64,000 nt of DNA, taken from Acetobacteraceae bacterium. Lineage in GTDB: Bacteria > Pseudomonadota > Alphaproteobacteria > Acetobacterales > Acetobacteraceae. Below the pieces are notes generated by a model. The model was given only the letters and a program-made list of their open reading frames with translations, ran no database searches and was not told where the DNA came from. Positions within the stretch are counted from its first letter, which is position 1, and each line of letters opens with the position of its first letter. Of this stretch, positions 8,790 to 18,184 are shown piece after piece. Made by a program: the position numbers and the translations under genes. The stretch spans positions 115,721 to 179,720 of the forward strand of contig CANJJS010000001.1 in assembly GCA_947474705.1 (NCBI GenBank), read 5' to 3'.

Positions 8790-8972
8790 GGGTTATCCTC
8801 TGCTTCTGGTTCGCTCGGGCCGGCGACGCGAAGTCGTCCCGAACAGTTTAGGCTGGAAACCGGCGGGGTCAAATCCCATGCGGGAACCGGACCCCCGCGT
8901 CCACCGGCGGGATCGCGGAGGCGATGGATTCCCGTTGTCCCGGTCAGGATACTTCGCCATCATGCGCCGCCG

Positions 8973-10598
8973 ATGACCGTGCTTCGCCGAGTCCCGTCCG
9001 AGCCGTTTCTGTTCTGGGCGCTGCTCGCCGCGATGCTGGCGGTTGTCGCGGTGTTGGGCCCCGTGCTGACCAGCGACGGCCCGGCGCATGCGAGCATCGC
9101 GCGCTTCCTCACGCGCGCCGGCGATCCGGCGGCGCCTTTGCTCAACCGTTTGTTCGAGCTCAATCCGGCCCTCTCGCCCAACGCGGCGGGTCATTATCTT
9201 CTGGCGGCGCTCGCGCGTGTCATGCCGCCGTTGGTGGCGGAGCAAGTATTACAGGCGATCTGCCTCGCCGCGATTCCGCTTGGCGCGCGTCTGGTGCTGG
9301 GCCGGTTGAATCGGGAGAGGCTCTGGCTGTCGCTGTTTTGCATGCCCGCCGCGCTGCAAATAATGTTTTTCATGGGCTTGTATAATTTTTGCCTTTCGAT
9401 GGGCGGCTGTTTGTTTTCCATCTGGGCATACCTGCGCTTTCGGGAAACTCCAGGCACTGGGCGGGCGGCGGCGGTTGCGGGGCTGCTGCTGGCGACATTG
9501 GCATGTCAGGCGGCGGGATGGATGGAGGCCGTGGCGGCGATCGGCACGCTTGGAGGGATGGATTCGCTCGCGCGGCTTCGGGCGAAGCAACCGGTTCTCG
9601 TCGCGGCGCGGCCTTTGGCGGCGGTCCTCGCGATCCTGTCCCCGGGCGTCGCCCTGTTCGCGCTCTTCGCCGCGTTCGGCGGCGGCGGCCAGGAAATCCG
9701 TTACGGCATGGCGCTGACGGAACGGTTGCTCTCGGTGGCACGGGGCGAGGCCTTCGCGCCGATCGGCCGGACCACGGCACTGACCGGATTCCTGGCGGGC
9801 GCGGTTTTGGCCGCGACGGCCGCGGCGGGTGCCTTTTCGCTGTGGCGCGGCGGCGCCGCGCGCGACAAGCTTTGTCCCGGCGTGTGCCTGTTGCCGCTGA
9901 GTTTCCTCGCCGTGCTGGCCGTCGTGCCGGACGAGGCGGGCGGCGGGTGGACCCATGTCTGGCGCGCGCAGCCCTTTCCTTATCTCGGCCTGGTGTTCGC
10001 CTGCGCGATGCTGCCGGTGCCGGCGGGCGTTCGCCGGGGCGCGATGGCGGTGGCCGTGGCCTGCGGTCTCGCCGGCATCGGCGCCATGGCCTGGGTGCAG
10101 GCCATCGAGGTTCCGAAAGCGGTCGCGGAATTCGACGAAATCGACCCGGCGATCGGACCGGGTTGCACGGTCGCGCCAGTGCTGGGGCAGTTCAAGCTCG
10201 ATCCGGCGAATACCGCGCGGCTGTTTTATCACCCGCTGTTTCACCTCGCGAGCCGGTTGGAAAACCGCGGCGATCGTGTCGCGTTGTTCAGCTATGTCGC
10301 GCGGTTGCCGATGTATCCGGCGCGCTTCCGGGCCGATGCCGATTCGCAGAGGCTTCTGTATGGCTGGGACAAGGGCCAGCGCGACACGCGCGTCCGGGCG
10401 ATCGACATCCCGCGTTACGAGGCCGCGTCGGGTGTTCCGGTCGATTATGTTTTGCTTTGGGACGTTCCGGACGAACCCGGACCCTACGCGGCGATTCGCG
10501 CCCATGTGGCCCGGTACCGGCTGGTGCTACGCACCTCGGGCGGGCGGGGCGAATTGTACCGGCGTCCGGCGCCCGGCGGGTGTTCCGCCGCGCGTTGA
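8973..10598 (+). CDS. polytopic membrane protein, GT-C glycosyltransferase-like
   Basis: A 541-residue protein with about ten hydrophobic segments in the first 380 residues and a soluble C-terminal part of about 150. The first outside loop holds TSDGPAHASIARFLTR. An acidic residue in the first periplasmic loop, with a multi-pass N-half and soluble tail, resembles GT-C-type glycosyltransferases that use lipid-linked sugars. I do not recognise a named family, so this is inference from topology only. The start at 8973 puts the first membrane segment right after a short basic tail. It is convergent with the amidotransferase-type hydrolase gene, 15 bases away. Confidence 0.65.
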   Translation: MTVLRRVPSEPFLFWALLAAMLAVVAVLGPVLTSDGPAHASIARFLTRAGDPAAPLLNRLFELNPALSPNAAGHYLLAALARVMPPLVAEQVLQAICLAAIPLGARLVLGRLNRERLWLSLFCMPAALQIMFFMGLYNFCLSMGGCLFSIWAYLRFRETPGTGRAAAVAGLLLATLACQAAGWMEAVAAIGTLGGMDSLARLRAKQPVLVAARPLAAVLAILSPGVALFALFAAFGGGGQEIRYGMALTERLLSVARGEAFAPIGRTTALTGFLAGAVLAATAAAGAFSLWRGGAARDKLCPGVCLLPLSFLAVLAVVPDEAGGGWTHVWRAQPFPYLGLVFACAMLPVPAGVRRGAMAVAVACGLAGIGAMAWVQAIEVPKAVAEFDEIDPAIGPGCTVAPVLGQFKLDPANTARLFYHPLFHLASRLENRGDRVALFSYVARLPMYPARFRADADSQRLLYGWDKGQRDTRVRAIDIPRYEAASGVPVDYVLLWDVPDEPGPYAAIRAHVARYRLVLRTSGGRGELYRRPAPGGCSAAR

Positions 10599-10613
10599 CC
10601 AGGTGCGCGAAGT

Positions 10614-11411
10614 TTAACCCGCGGCGGCCAGGGCCAGGGGATGGCGTTCCCGGCGGACATAGGCGCGGACCTCGTCGCCGAACTGGGCGAAGATGCGCCG
10701 GGACAGGGCATCGGCGCGCCAGTCGTATTCCGGGTGCCACTGGACACCCACGGCGAAGCCTCGGGCCGGTCCGGCGGGGTAGGCACGGACACGCACGGCC
10801 TCAATGGTGCCATCGGGCGCGGTGCCTTCCACTTCCAGGCCAGGGGCGAGCCGGTCCACGCCCTGGTTGTGCAAGGAGTTCACCGCGATGCGCCGTGCCC
10901 CGCACAATTGGTGCAGCCAGCCGCCCGGCGCGACCTCGATGGCATGGGCTTTGCCCTGACGCGTTTTCGGGTTGGCCTGCATGGGCGTCGAGTGGTCGAG
11001 CCGGTCGGGGAGATCCTGCAGGCGCTGATGGAGCGACCCGCCAAGGGCGACGTTCAGCTCCTGAAAGCCGCGGCAGATGGCCAGGACCGGCACGCCGCGC
11101 GCCACCGCGGCGCGGATCAGGGGAAGGGTGATTTCGTCACGATTGGTGTCTTCGAACGTGCCCTCCGCGTGCGGCGGGCCGTCATAGAAATTGGGGTGCA
11201 CGTTCGACCGGCTGCCGGTCAGCATGATGCCGTCCAGGCGGTCCAGCAGGGTTTCGATGTCGGCGGTCGGCCCGTTCGCGGGCAGCAGCACCGGCACGCC
11301 GCCGACGACCAGATCGGTGGCCTGGACATACGTGTCGGAGGCCGCGTGGTTGGGCATGCCAAAGACACCGAATTGTTTGGTGCAGCAGCTTATTCCGATG
11401 AGTGGTTTCAT
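10614..11411 (-). CDS. gamma-glutamyl-gamma-aminobutyrate hydrolase family protein (class I amidotransferase fold)
   Basis: A 265-residue class I glutamine amidotransferase-like hydrolase of the PuuD/peptidase C26 group. The catalytic cysteine is C113 in VLAICRGFQELN and the His-Glu pair is H226/E228 in VQWHPEYDW. It begins MKPLIGISCC, the usual opening of the family. PuuD itself releases GABA from gamma-glutamyl-GABA in putrescine breakdown. No other putrescine genes lie nearby, so the true substrate is open. The start at 11409-11411 is the only one that fits the family length. Confidence 0.88.
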   Translation of the reverse strand: MKPLIGISCCTKQFGVFGMPNHAASDTYVQATDLVVGGVPVLLPANGPTADIETLLDRLDGIMLTGSRSNVHPNFYDGPPHAEGTFEDTNRDEITLPLIRAAVARGVPVLAICRGFQELNVALGGSLHQRLQDLPDRLDHSTPMQANPKTRQGKAHAIEVAPGGWLHQLCGARRIAVNSLHNQGVDRLAPGLEVEGTAPDGTIEAVRVRAYPAGPARGFAVGVQWHPEYDWRADALSRRIFAQFGDEVRAYVRRERHPLALAAAG

Positions 11412-11682
11412 GGCCGGCCGGGAACCTCGTTCGCCCTCCACCATTCCCGATCTTCGTGGCGATTCCAAGACAGGATCGCGCGAGTCCCGGCACAATCGTT
11501 CGCGGCGGCGGGAAAATTCCCGCCACGGCCGGGCGGGCGCGGGCGAAATCCTGGCACGGAGGGCATGGCACGGGCGGGATTTCACTCCGGACCGGGGTCG
11601 AGATCTCCTGCCGCCGCCAGTGGTTCGGGCGAGTCGGGTCACGATGGGGAGAGGCGAGAGGCATCCATTCGGGCGGCTGGTT
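11412..11682. other. non-coding gap between the hydrolase gene and the efflux operon
   Basis: I see no gene here. The stretch must hold the promoter of the minus-strand hydrolase gene and the end of the RND efflux operon. A short palindrome GCGGGAAAATTCCCGC-like sequence occurs near 11510, but no clear terminator with a T-run is visible. Confidence 0.4.
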
Positions 11683-14600
11683 TTATTCCGCCGCCGCGAC
11701 GATGGCCTTCCGGTGGCCCGCCAGCCGTTCCAGGGCCAGCCAGACGACCGGTGTCGTATAAAGCGTGAGGGCCTGGGAGACGAGCAACCCGCCGATGATG
11801 GAAATGCCCAGGGGCTGGCGGAGTTCGGAACCGGTGCCGAAGGCGAAGGCGAGGGGGACGGCGCCGAGCAACGCCGCGAGCGTGGTCATGGTGATCGGGC
11901 GGAAGCGGGCGAGGCAGGCTTCGCGGATCGCTTCCTCGGCGGTCAGGCCCCTGGTCCGTTCGGCCTCCAGCGCGAAGTCGATCATCATGATCGCGTTTTT
12001 CTTCACGATTCCCATCAGCAGGATCACCCCGATGATCGCCATGACCGACAGGTCGGTGCCGGTGATCGACAGCGCCAGTAGCGCACCGACTCCGGCGGAG
12101 GGCAAAGTGGACATGATGGTGAGCGGGTGGAGCCAGCTTTCGTAGAGCACGCCCAGCACGATGTAGATCGAGATCAGGCCGGCGGCGATCAGCAGGGGCT
12201 GGGAGGACAGGGATTTTTCCATCCATTGCGCGTTGCCGGCGAAATCGGCGCGGACCCGGTCGGGCATGCGTAAGGCGGTCGTGGCCGCGAGGATGGATTC
12301 GCGCGCGGCGCCCAGCGCCACGCCGGGCTTCAGGTTGAAGCTGATCGTGGCCGCGGGGTATTGGCCCTGGTGGCGGACGGCGAGCGGCGCGGTTCCGCGT
12401 TCGAACCTCGCGACCTGGGACAGTGGCACCTGACGGCCGCCGGTGGCGCCGACGTAAAGGCGATCCAGCAGCGAGGGGTCGGTCTGCAACAGCGGGTCGA
12501 TCTCCAACACTACCTTATATTGGTTGCGTTGCGTGTAGATCGTCGAAAGCTGCCGCTGGGCATAGGCGTTGTTCAGCGCGTTGTCGATCGCGGCGGTGCT
12601 GACGCCCAGCCGCGCGGCGGTGTCGCGGTCGATGACCACATTGACCTGGGGGCCGGCGCGGTCCTGATCCGACGTCACATCGGTCAGTTCCGGCAGTTCC
12701 TTCATCCTGTCCTGCAACAACTGCGACCAATACCGCAACTCCCCAATATCCTGGGCCACCACCGAATACTGATACTGCGATCCACCGGACCGCGCCCCGC
12801 CGCGCAGATCCTGGGCCGGGAACAAAAAGGTCTGGACACCGCCCACCGCGCGCAGCGGACCGCGCAGACGGTTGACGATCGCTTCCGACGACGCGCCGCG
12901 GTCGGCCATCGGCTTCAGGCTGACGGTCATGGAACCGCGGTTCATCGCGCTCCAGCCCGCCGAGACGCCGACGTTGGACCCGACACTGGCGACGGCGGGG
13001 TCGGCGAGGATGACATCGACCGCGGCGCGCTGGCGCTCCGTCATCGCCTGAAAGGAGACATCGGGATCGGCGACGGTGGACCCGATCAGGATGCCGGTGT
13101 CCTGTTCCGGCAGGAAACCCTTGGGGACGACGGTGTAGAGTTTCACCGTCAGCACGACGGTCAGCACGGTCAGCATCAGCATGGGCAGGCGGTGGCGCAG
13201 CGCGATGTCCAGGGTGATCTCGTAAAACCGGGCGACGGCGTTCAAGGCCGCGTCGATGCCGCGCCAGATGCGGCCATGCGCCGCGTCCTCGGCCGGTGCC
13301 TTCAGGAAATGCCCGCAGATCATCGGGGTCATGGTCAGCGACACGACGGCGGAGACCAGGATCGCCAGGGTCAGCGTCATCGCGAACTCGTGGAACAGGC
13401 GTCCCAGCACGCCGCCCATGAAGATCACGGGGACGAAGACGGCGACCAGCGACAATGTGATGGAGACGACGGTGAAGCCGATTTGCTTCGAGCCCTCATA
13501 CGCCGCCCGGAGCGGCGGCACGCCGCGTTCCATCAGGCGGACGATGTTCTCGATCATGACGATCGCGTCGTCGACGACGAAGCCGACGGAGATCGTCAGC
13601 GCCATCAGCGAGAAATTGTCGATCGTGTAACCGAGGAACCACATGCCGACCAACGTGCCGCACAGCGACAGCGGCACCGTCACCGCCGCCGCGACGGTCG
13701 CGGCCAGGCGGCGCATGAAGATCAGCACGACCAGCAGAACCAGCGCGATGCTGAGGAACAGCGTGGTCCGCACGTCCGCGACGGAAGCCCGGATGGTGGC
13801 GGTGCGGTCGGAGATAATGGTGACGTCGATGCCCGGCGGCAGCCAGGTCATGAGCTGGGGCAGCATCGCCTTGATGCCATCGACCGTCTCGATGACGTTC
13901 GCGCCGGCCTCTTTCGTGATCGTCAGCAGCACCGCCGCCTGTTTGCCATCCCAGGCGGCGAGCCGGGTGTTGGCGGAGGCATTGACGACGCTGGCGACGT
14001 CGCGGAGGCGGACGACGGTACCATTGCCGGAACGGAGAATCAGCGGCGCCAGGTCCTCGGCCTGGGAGATCTGGCCGTTCAGCCCGAGCGATTCGGCGGT
14101 GCCCTCGCCATGGAAGCCGCCAAGGGGCGCGAGGACATTGGTGCCCCGGATCGCGTTGAAGAGGTCCTGGCTGACAAGCCCGGCGGCGGCGAGGCGGACG
14201 GGATCGACCCGGACCCGAATGGCGGGTTTCTCCGCCCCGTTGATCGTGACCTGCGCGACGCCCTCGGCGCGGGCGAGACGCTGGGCGAGGATCGTGTCCG
14301 CGGTGTCGTAGATGCGGGCGGGGGAGAGGGTCGCCGAGGACAAGGCGATGGTCAGGATCGGCGCCTCGGCGGGGTTGAATTTCCGGTAAAAGGGCCGGAT
14401 CGGCAGGTCGGTGGGCAGATCCGCCGTGGCCGCGTTGATGGCGGCCATGACATCGGAAGCGGCGGAGCGGATGTCGCGCGAAAGATCGAACTGGATGACG
14501 ACCGAGGTGTTGCCGATCGACGAGGTGGAAGTGATTTCGGTGACGCCCGCGATCTCGCCCAGCCGGCGTTCGAGGGGGGCGGCGACGGAGTTGGCCATGG

Positions 14601-14775
14601 TTTCGGGATCGGCGCCGGGCCGCGCGGCGAAGACGACGATGGTAGGGATGTCGACGGAGGGGAGGGCGGCGACGGGCAGGAAGCGGTAGGCGAGGAGGCC
14701 CGACAGGAACAGCCCGATCGCCAGCAGGATCGTCGCCACGGGCCGGGCGATGAAGATGGCGGAAAAACCGTTCAT
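11683..14775 (-). CDS. RND efflux transporter, second inner-membrane pump subunit (MdtC/MuxC-like)
   Basis: A full-length (1030 aa) hydrophobe/amphiphile efflux RND pump. It has 12 membrane segments, the proton-relay aspartates in VGFVVDDAIVMIEN (membrane helix 4) and the lysine in GIVKKNAIMMIDFALEAERT (helix 10). Two large periplasmic loops between helices 1-2 and 7-8 form the porter and docking domains. Its start overlaps the stop of the other pump gene (ATGA, 14772-14775), so the two are co-translated. Paired RND genes of this kind (MdtB-MdtC, MuxB-MuxC) assemble as a mixed trimer. Substrates such as bile-salt-like or aromatic compounds are known for relatives, not shown here. Confidence 0.93.
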   Translation of the reverse strand: MNGFSAIFIARPVATILLAIGLFLSGLLAYRFLPVAALPSVDIPTIVVFAARPGADPETMANSVAAPLERRLGEIAGVTEITSTSSIGNTSVVIQFDLSRDIRSAASDVMAAINAATADLPTDLPIRPFYRKFNPAEAPILTIALSSATLSPARIYDTADTILAQRLARAEGVAQVTINGAEKPAIRVRVDPVRLAAAGLVSQDLFNAIRGTNVLAPLGGFHGEGTAESLGLNGQISQAEDLAPLILRSGNGTVVRLRDVASVVNASANTRLAAWDGKQAAVLLTITKEAGANVIETVDGIKAMLPQLMTWLPPGIDVTIISDRTATIRASVADVRTTLFLSIALVLLVVLIFMRRLAATVAAAVTVPLSLCGTLVGMWFLGYTIDNFSLMALTISVGFVVDDAIVMIENIVRLMERGVPPLRAAYEGSKQIGFTVVSITLSLVAVFVPVIFMGGVLGRLFHEFAMTLTLAILVSAVVSLTMTPMICGHFLKAPAEDAAHGRIWRGIDAALNAVARFYEITLDIALRHRLPMLMLTVLTVVLTVKLYTVVPKGFLPEQDTGILIGSTVADPDVSFQAMTERQRAAVDVILADPAVASVGSNVGVSAGWSAMNRGSMTVSLKPMADRGASSEAIVNRLRGPLRAVGGVQTFLFPAQDLRGGARSGGSQYQYSVVAQDIGELRYWSQLLQDRMKELPELTDVTSDQDRAGPQVNVVIDRDTAARLGVSTAAIDNALNNAYAQRQLSTIYTQRNQYKVVLEIDPLLQTDPSLLDRLYVGATGGRQVPLSQVARFERGTAPLAVRHQGQYPAATISFNLKPGVALGAARESILAATTALRMPDRVRADFAGNAQWMEKSLSSQPLLIAAGLISIYIVLGVLYESWLHPLTIMSTLPSAGVGALLALSITGTDLSVMAIIGVILLMGIVKKNAIMMIDFALEAERTRGLTAEEAIREACLARFRPITMTTLAALLGAVPLAFAFGTGSELRQPLGISIIGGLLVSQALTLYTTPVVWLALERLAGHRKAIVAAAE

Positions 14776-17700
14776 GCCTCGGCGGGCCGCGCGGCGGCGC
14801 CGAACCGGGCGGCGCGCCCCCGCTCGAAGGCCAGGTAGATCGCGGGCGTGGTGTAGAGCGTGAGGAACTGGGAGAGCAGCAACCCGCCGATGATGGTGAC
14901 ACCCAGGGGAAAGCGGAGTTCGGAGCCGGGCCCGGTGCCGAGCGCGAGGGGGAGGGCGCCAAGCAGCGCCGCCATGGTGGTCATGGTAATCGGACGGAAG
15001 CGCAGCAGGCAGGCGTCGCGGATGGCGTCGTGGGGTGACGCGCCTTCGTGCTGCTGGGCGTCGCGGGCGAAGTCCACCATCATGATGGCGTTCTTCTTCA
15101 CGATGCCCATCAGCAGGACGATGCCGACCAGGGCGACCAGCGACAGGTCGATGCCACAGATCGTCAGCGCGGCGAGGGCGCCGATACCGGCGGAGGGCAG
15201 GGTGGAAAGGATCGTCAGCGGGTGAATCCAGCTTTCGTAAAGGACGCCCAGCACGATGTAGATGACAATGACGGCGGCCAGGATCAGCCAGGGCTCGGCG
15301 GCCAGGGATTTGCGGAATTCGGCGGCATCGCCGGACCAGGTGCCGACGATGGTTTCGGGTATGCCGATGTCGCGGCTGGCCTTGGCCACGGCCTCCACCG
15401 CATGGCTCAGCGAATAGCCGTCGGCGAGGTTGAAGCTGATTGTGACGGCGGGGAATTGTTCCTGGTGGACGACGGCCAGCGGCGTCAGGGTTTTCTCGAA
15501 GCGGGCGATCGCGGACAGCGGCACCTGGATGTTGCCGGCGCCGGCGGTGGCGGGGACGCGCAGAAGGTTAAGGACCTCGGGGTTTTCCTGCCATGACGGG
15601 TCGGCTTCCAGGATCACCCGGTACTGGTTGGCCTGGCCGAAAATGGTCGAGACCTGGCGCTGCCCGAACGCGTCGTAGAGCGTGTCCTGAATCGCCTGCA
15701 TCGGCACGCCGAGACGGCTCGCGGCGTCGCGGTCGATGACGACATTGGTGCGGTAGCCCTCGTCCTGCTGGTCGGTGGCGACATCGCGCATTTCCGGCAG
15801 GCGGGTCAGGGCGTCCTTGAGTTTCGGGGCCCATTGGGCGACCAGCTCGGCGTCGGTGTCCATCAGCGTGTACTGGAACTGGGTGCGGCTGACGCGCGAA
15901 CCGATCTGGATATCCTGGACCGGCTGGATGAAGGCGACGAGGCCGGGAATGTTCGCGACGGCGGCCTGGAGCCGGGCGGCGATGGCGGCGGCGCCGTCGC
16001 GCTGGTGGGGCGGCTTCAGGGCGATGGTCAGCCGCCCGGTGTTCGGCGTGGCGTTAATCGTGCCCGCGCCGACGAAGGAGACGACGCCGGAGACCGCCGG
16101 GTCCTCGCGGACGATGCGGGCCATTTCGGTTTGCAGCGCGGCGAGTTTGGGGATGGAGATGTTCTGCGCGGCCTCTGTCGTCGCGATCAGAACGCCCGTG
16201 TCCTGACGCGGAAGAAATCCTTTGGGAACAACGATATACATCCATCCGGTGCCAACCAGCGTTAACGCGAGGACCAACAGGACGAAGCGCTGGTGACGCA
16301 GCGACCAGTCGAGCGTGACGCGGTACCCGTCCAGCAGCCGGTCGAACCCGCGCTCCGTCCAGCGGCCGAACCAAGTGTGCGTCTCCTTGGCCGCGGGGCG
16401 GAGCAGGCGGCCGCACATCATCGGGGTCAGGGTCAATGAGACGACGGCGGAGACGATGACGGAGACGGCCAAGGTGACCGCGAACTCGTTGAACAGGCGG
16501 CCGACGACGCCCGTCATGAACAGCAGCGGGATGAACACGGCGATCAAAGAGACGGTCAGGGAGACGATGGTGAAGCCGATCTGCGCGGCGCCCTTGAAGG
16601 CGGCGTCGAGCGGTTTCATCCCTTGCTCGATGTATCGGACGACGTTCTCGATCATCACGATGGCATCGTCGACGACGAAGCCGGTGGCGACGGTCAGCGC
16701 CATCAGCGACAGATTGTCGAGGCCATAGCCCAGCAGGTGCATGACCCCGAAGGTGCCAATCAACGACAGCGGCAGGGCGATGGCCGGGATGATGGTGGCG
16801 CGAACCGAGCGGAGGAAGACATAGATCACGCCGACCACCAGCGCGATCGACAGCAGCAGCGTATACTGCACGTCCGCGACGGAAGCGCGGATGGTCTCCG
16901 TGCGGTCGCTGACAATGGTGAGTTGGATCCCCGTCGGCAGGGCCCGCCGCAGGCGCGGCAGTTGTTCCTTCACGAGATCGACGGTCTGGACGATGTTGGC
17001 GCCGGGCTGACGCTGGATATCCAGCACCACGGCGGGCCGCCCGTCGAAGGTCGCGGCCACCCGCGCGTTTTCGACCGAGGCCACGACCGAACCCACCGCG
17101 GACAGCCGCACCGGCGCGCCATTGCGCCAGGCGACGACCAGCTCCGTATAGGCGGCGGCGTCCGGCAACTGGTCGTTGGCGCCCAGCGCGAAAGCGACCC
17201 GCGGCCCGTCGAAGCCGCCCTTGGCGCCGTTAACATTGGCGCCGACGATGGCGAGTCTCACATCCTCCATCGACAGGCCATAACCGGCGAGCCGGGCGGG
17301 ATCGACCCGCACCCGCACCGCCGGGCGCATGCGCCCTTGCACCGAGACCCGGCCGACGCCGGAAATCTCGGCGAGTTTCGGCTGCAACAACGTGTCCGCC
17401 GCGTCGGACACGATATCCACGGGACGGCTGGCGGAGGTCAGGGCAATGGTCAGGATCGGCGCGTCCGCCGGGTTCACCTTGGAATAGGTGGGCGGGTACG
17501 GCAGGCCAGTGGGCAGCGTGCCCGCCGCCGAATTGATCGCCGCCTGTACATCCTGCGCCGCCGAATCCATCGAACGGCCAAGCTGGAACTGCAACGTGAT
17601 CTGACTCGTCCCCTCGGCGCTCTGCGAGGTCATCGTGGCCAGACCGGGGATCTGGCCGAACTGACGCTCCAGAGAGGCGGTGATGAGAACCTCCACCGTC

Positions 17701-17870
17701 TCCGGACTGGCGCCCGGAAGCTGCGTGACCACCTGAATCGTGGGAAAATCGACCTCGGGCAACGCGGAAACCGGCAACCAGCGATACCCCAGCGTACCCG
17801 CCAGCAAAATCGCCAGCGACAGCAGCCAGGTCGCGACGGGCCGGGCGATGAAGGGCGCGGAGATGTTCAT
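14772..17870 (-). CDS. RND efflux transporter, first inner-membrane pump subunit (MdtB/MuxB-like)
   Basis: A 1032-residue RND pump protein, paralogous to the next gene. The start MNISAPFIARPVATWLLS is typical of the MdtB group. The proton-relay aspartates lie in TGFVVDDAIVMIEN and the helix-10 lysine in GIVKKNAIMMVDFARDAQQH. It lies between the membrane-fusion gene and its partner pump gene. A 314-base palindrome-filled gap separates it from the membrane-fusion gene, which is unusual in an otherwise tight operon and could lower or uncouple pump expression. Drug or metabolite specificity cannot be read from sequence. Confidence 0.93.
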   Translation of the reverse strand: MNISAPFIARPVATWLLSLAILLAGTLGYRWLPVSALPEVDFPTIQVVTQLPGASPETVEVLITASLERQFGQIPGLATMTSQSAEGTSQITLQFQLGRSMDSAAQDVQAAINSAAGTLPTGLPYPPTYSKVNPADAPILTIALTSASRPVDIVSDAADTLLQPKLAEISGVGRVSVQGRMRPAVRVRVDPARLAGYGLSMEDVRLAIVGANVNGAKGGFDGPRVAFALGANDQLPDAAAYTELVVAWRNGAPVRLSAVGSVVASVENARVAATFDGRPAVVLDIQRQPGANIVQTVDLVKEQLPRLRRALPTGIQLTIVSDRTETIRASVADVQYTLLLSIALVVGVIYVFLRSVRATIIPAIALPLSLIGTFGVMHLLGYGLDNLSLMALTVATGFVVDDAIVMIENVVRYIEQGMKPLDAAFKGAAQIGFTIVSLTVSLIAVFIPLLFMTGVVGRLFNEFAVTLAVSVIVSAVVSLTLTPMMCGRLLRPAAKETHTWFGRWTERGFDRLLDGYRVTLDWSLRHQRFVLLVLALTLVGTGWMYIVVPKGFLPRQDTGVLIATTEAAQNISIPKLAALQTEMARIVREDPAVSGVVSFVGAGTINATPNTGRLTIALKPPHQRDGAAAIAARLQAAVANIPGLVAFIQPVQDIQIGSRVSRTQFQYTLMDTDAELVAQWAPKLKDALTRLPEMRDVATDQQDEGYRTNVVIDRDAASRLGVPMQAIQDTLYDAFGQRQVSTIFGQANQYRVILEADPSWQENPEVLNLLRVPATAGAGNIQVPLSAIARFEKTLTPLAVVHQEQFPAVTISFNLADGYSLSHAVEAVAKASRDIGIPETIVGTWSGDAAEFRKSLAAEPWLILAAVIVIYIVLGVLYESWIHPLTILSTLPSAGIGALAALTICGIDLSLVALVGIVLLMGIVKKNAIMMVDFARDAQQHEGASPHDAIRDACLLRFRPITMTTMAALLGALPLALGTGPGSELRFPLGVTIIGGLLLSQFLTLYTTPAIYLAFERGRAARFGAAARPAEA

Positions 17871-17905
17871 GCCCCTGGGCGTTCGATCTCAGGGTGGTAG
17901 GCGTT

Positions 17906-18130
17906 GGGGCTCCGCCCCAAACCCCGCGGGGGCTTTGCCCCTCGACCCCACCAGGGGCACGGCCCCTGGACCGCGATCGATTGGGCCGGGAATGGAAGGG
18001 GGCCCACACGGACGTTGAAACGCCGAGCATGGCCCCCTTCCATTCCCGGCCCAAAGGGTTGGCATCCAAGGCCCTGCCTTGGCGGGGGTCGAGGGGGCAG
18101 CGCCCCCCGTGGGGTCTGGGGCAACGCCCT
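17906..18130. repeat. long GC-rich palindromic (REP-like) element A, inside the efflux operon
   Basis: This fills most of the gene-free stretch 17871-18184. The outer arms (about 17906-17970 and 18072-18130) are imperfect inverted copies built from GGGGC...GCCCC mini-stems. Inside them is a perfect 24-bp inverted repeat (17981-18004 with 18031-18054), and its loop contains a further CGTT/AACG mini-stem. The whole could fold as one branched hairpin. Related elements occur at 25140-25298 and around the insertion sequence at 43.4-44.8 kb. Confidence 0.85.
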
Positions 18131-18184
18131 AGCGCCTGCCTCCCCGAGACCGAAAGCCCGGAGGCACGCATCCCCGCCCATCGC

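Noticed and set aside
12361..14838. Long plus-strand open frame (825 aa) opposite the RND pump gene
   Set aside because: Antisense shadow in GC-rich DNA; the composition (Gly/Arg/Asp/His/Gln) is that of a reverse-complement reading and the minus strand encodes a clear RND protein.
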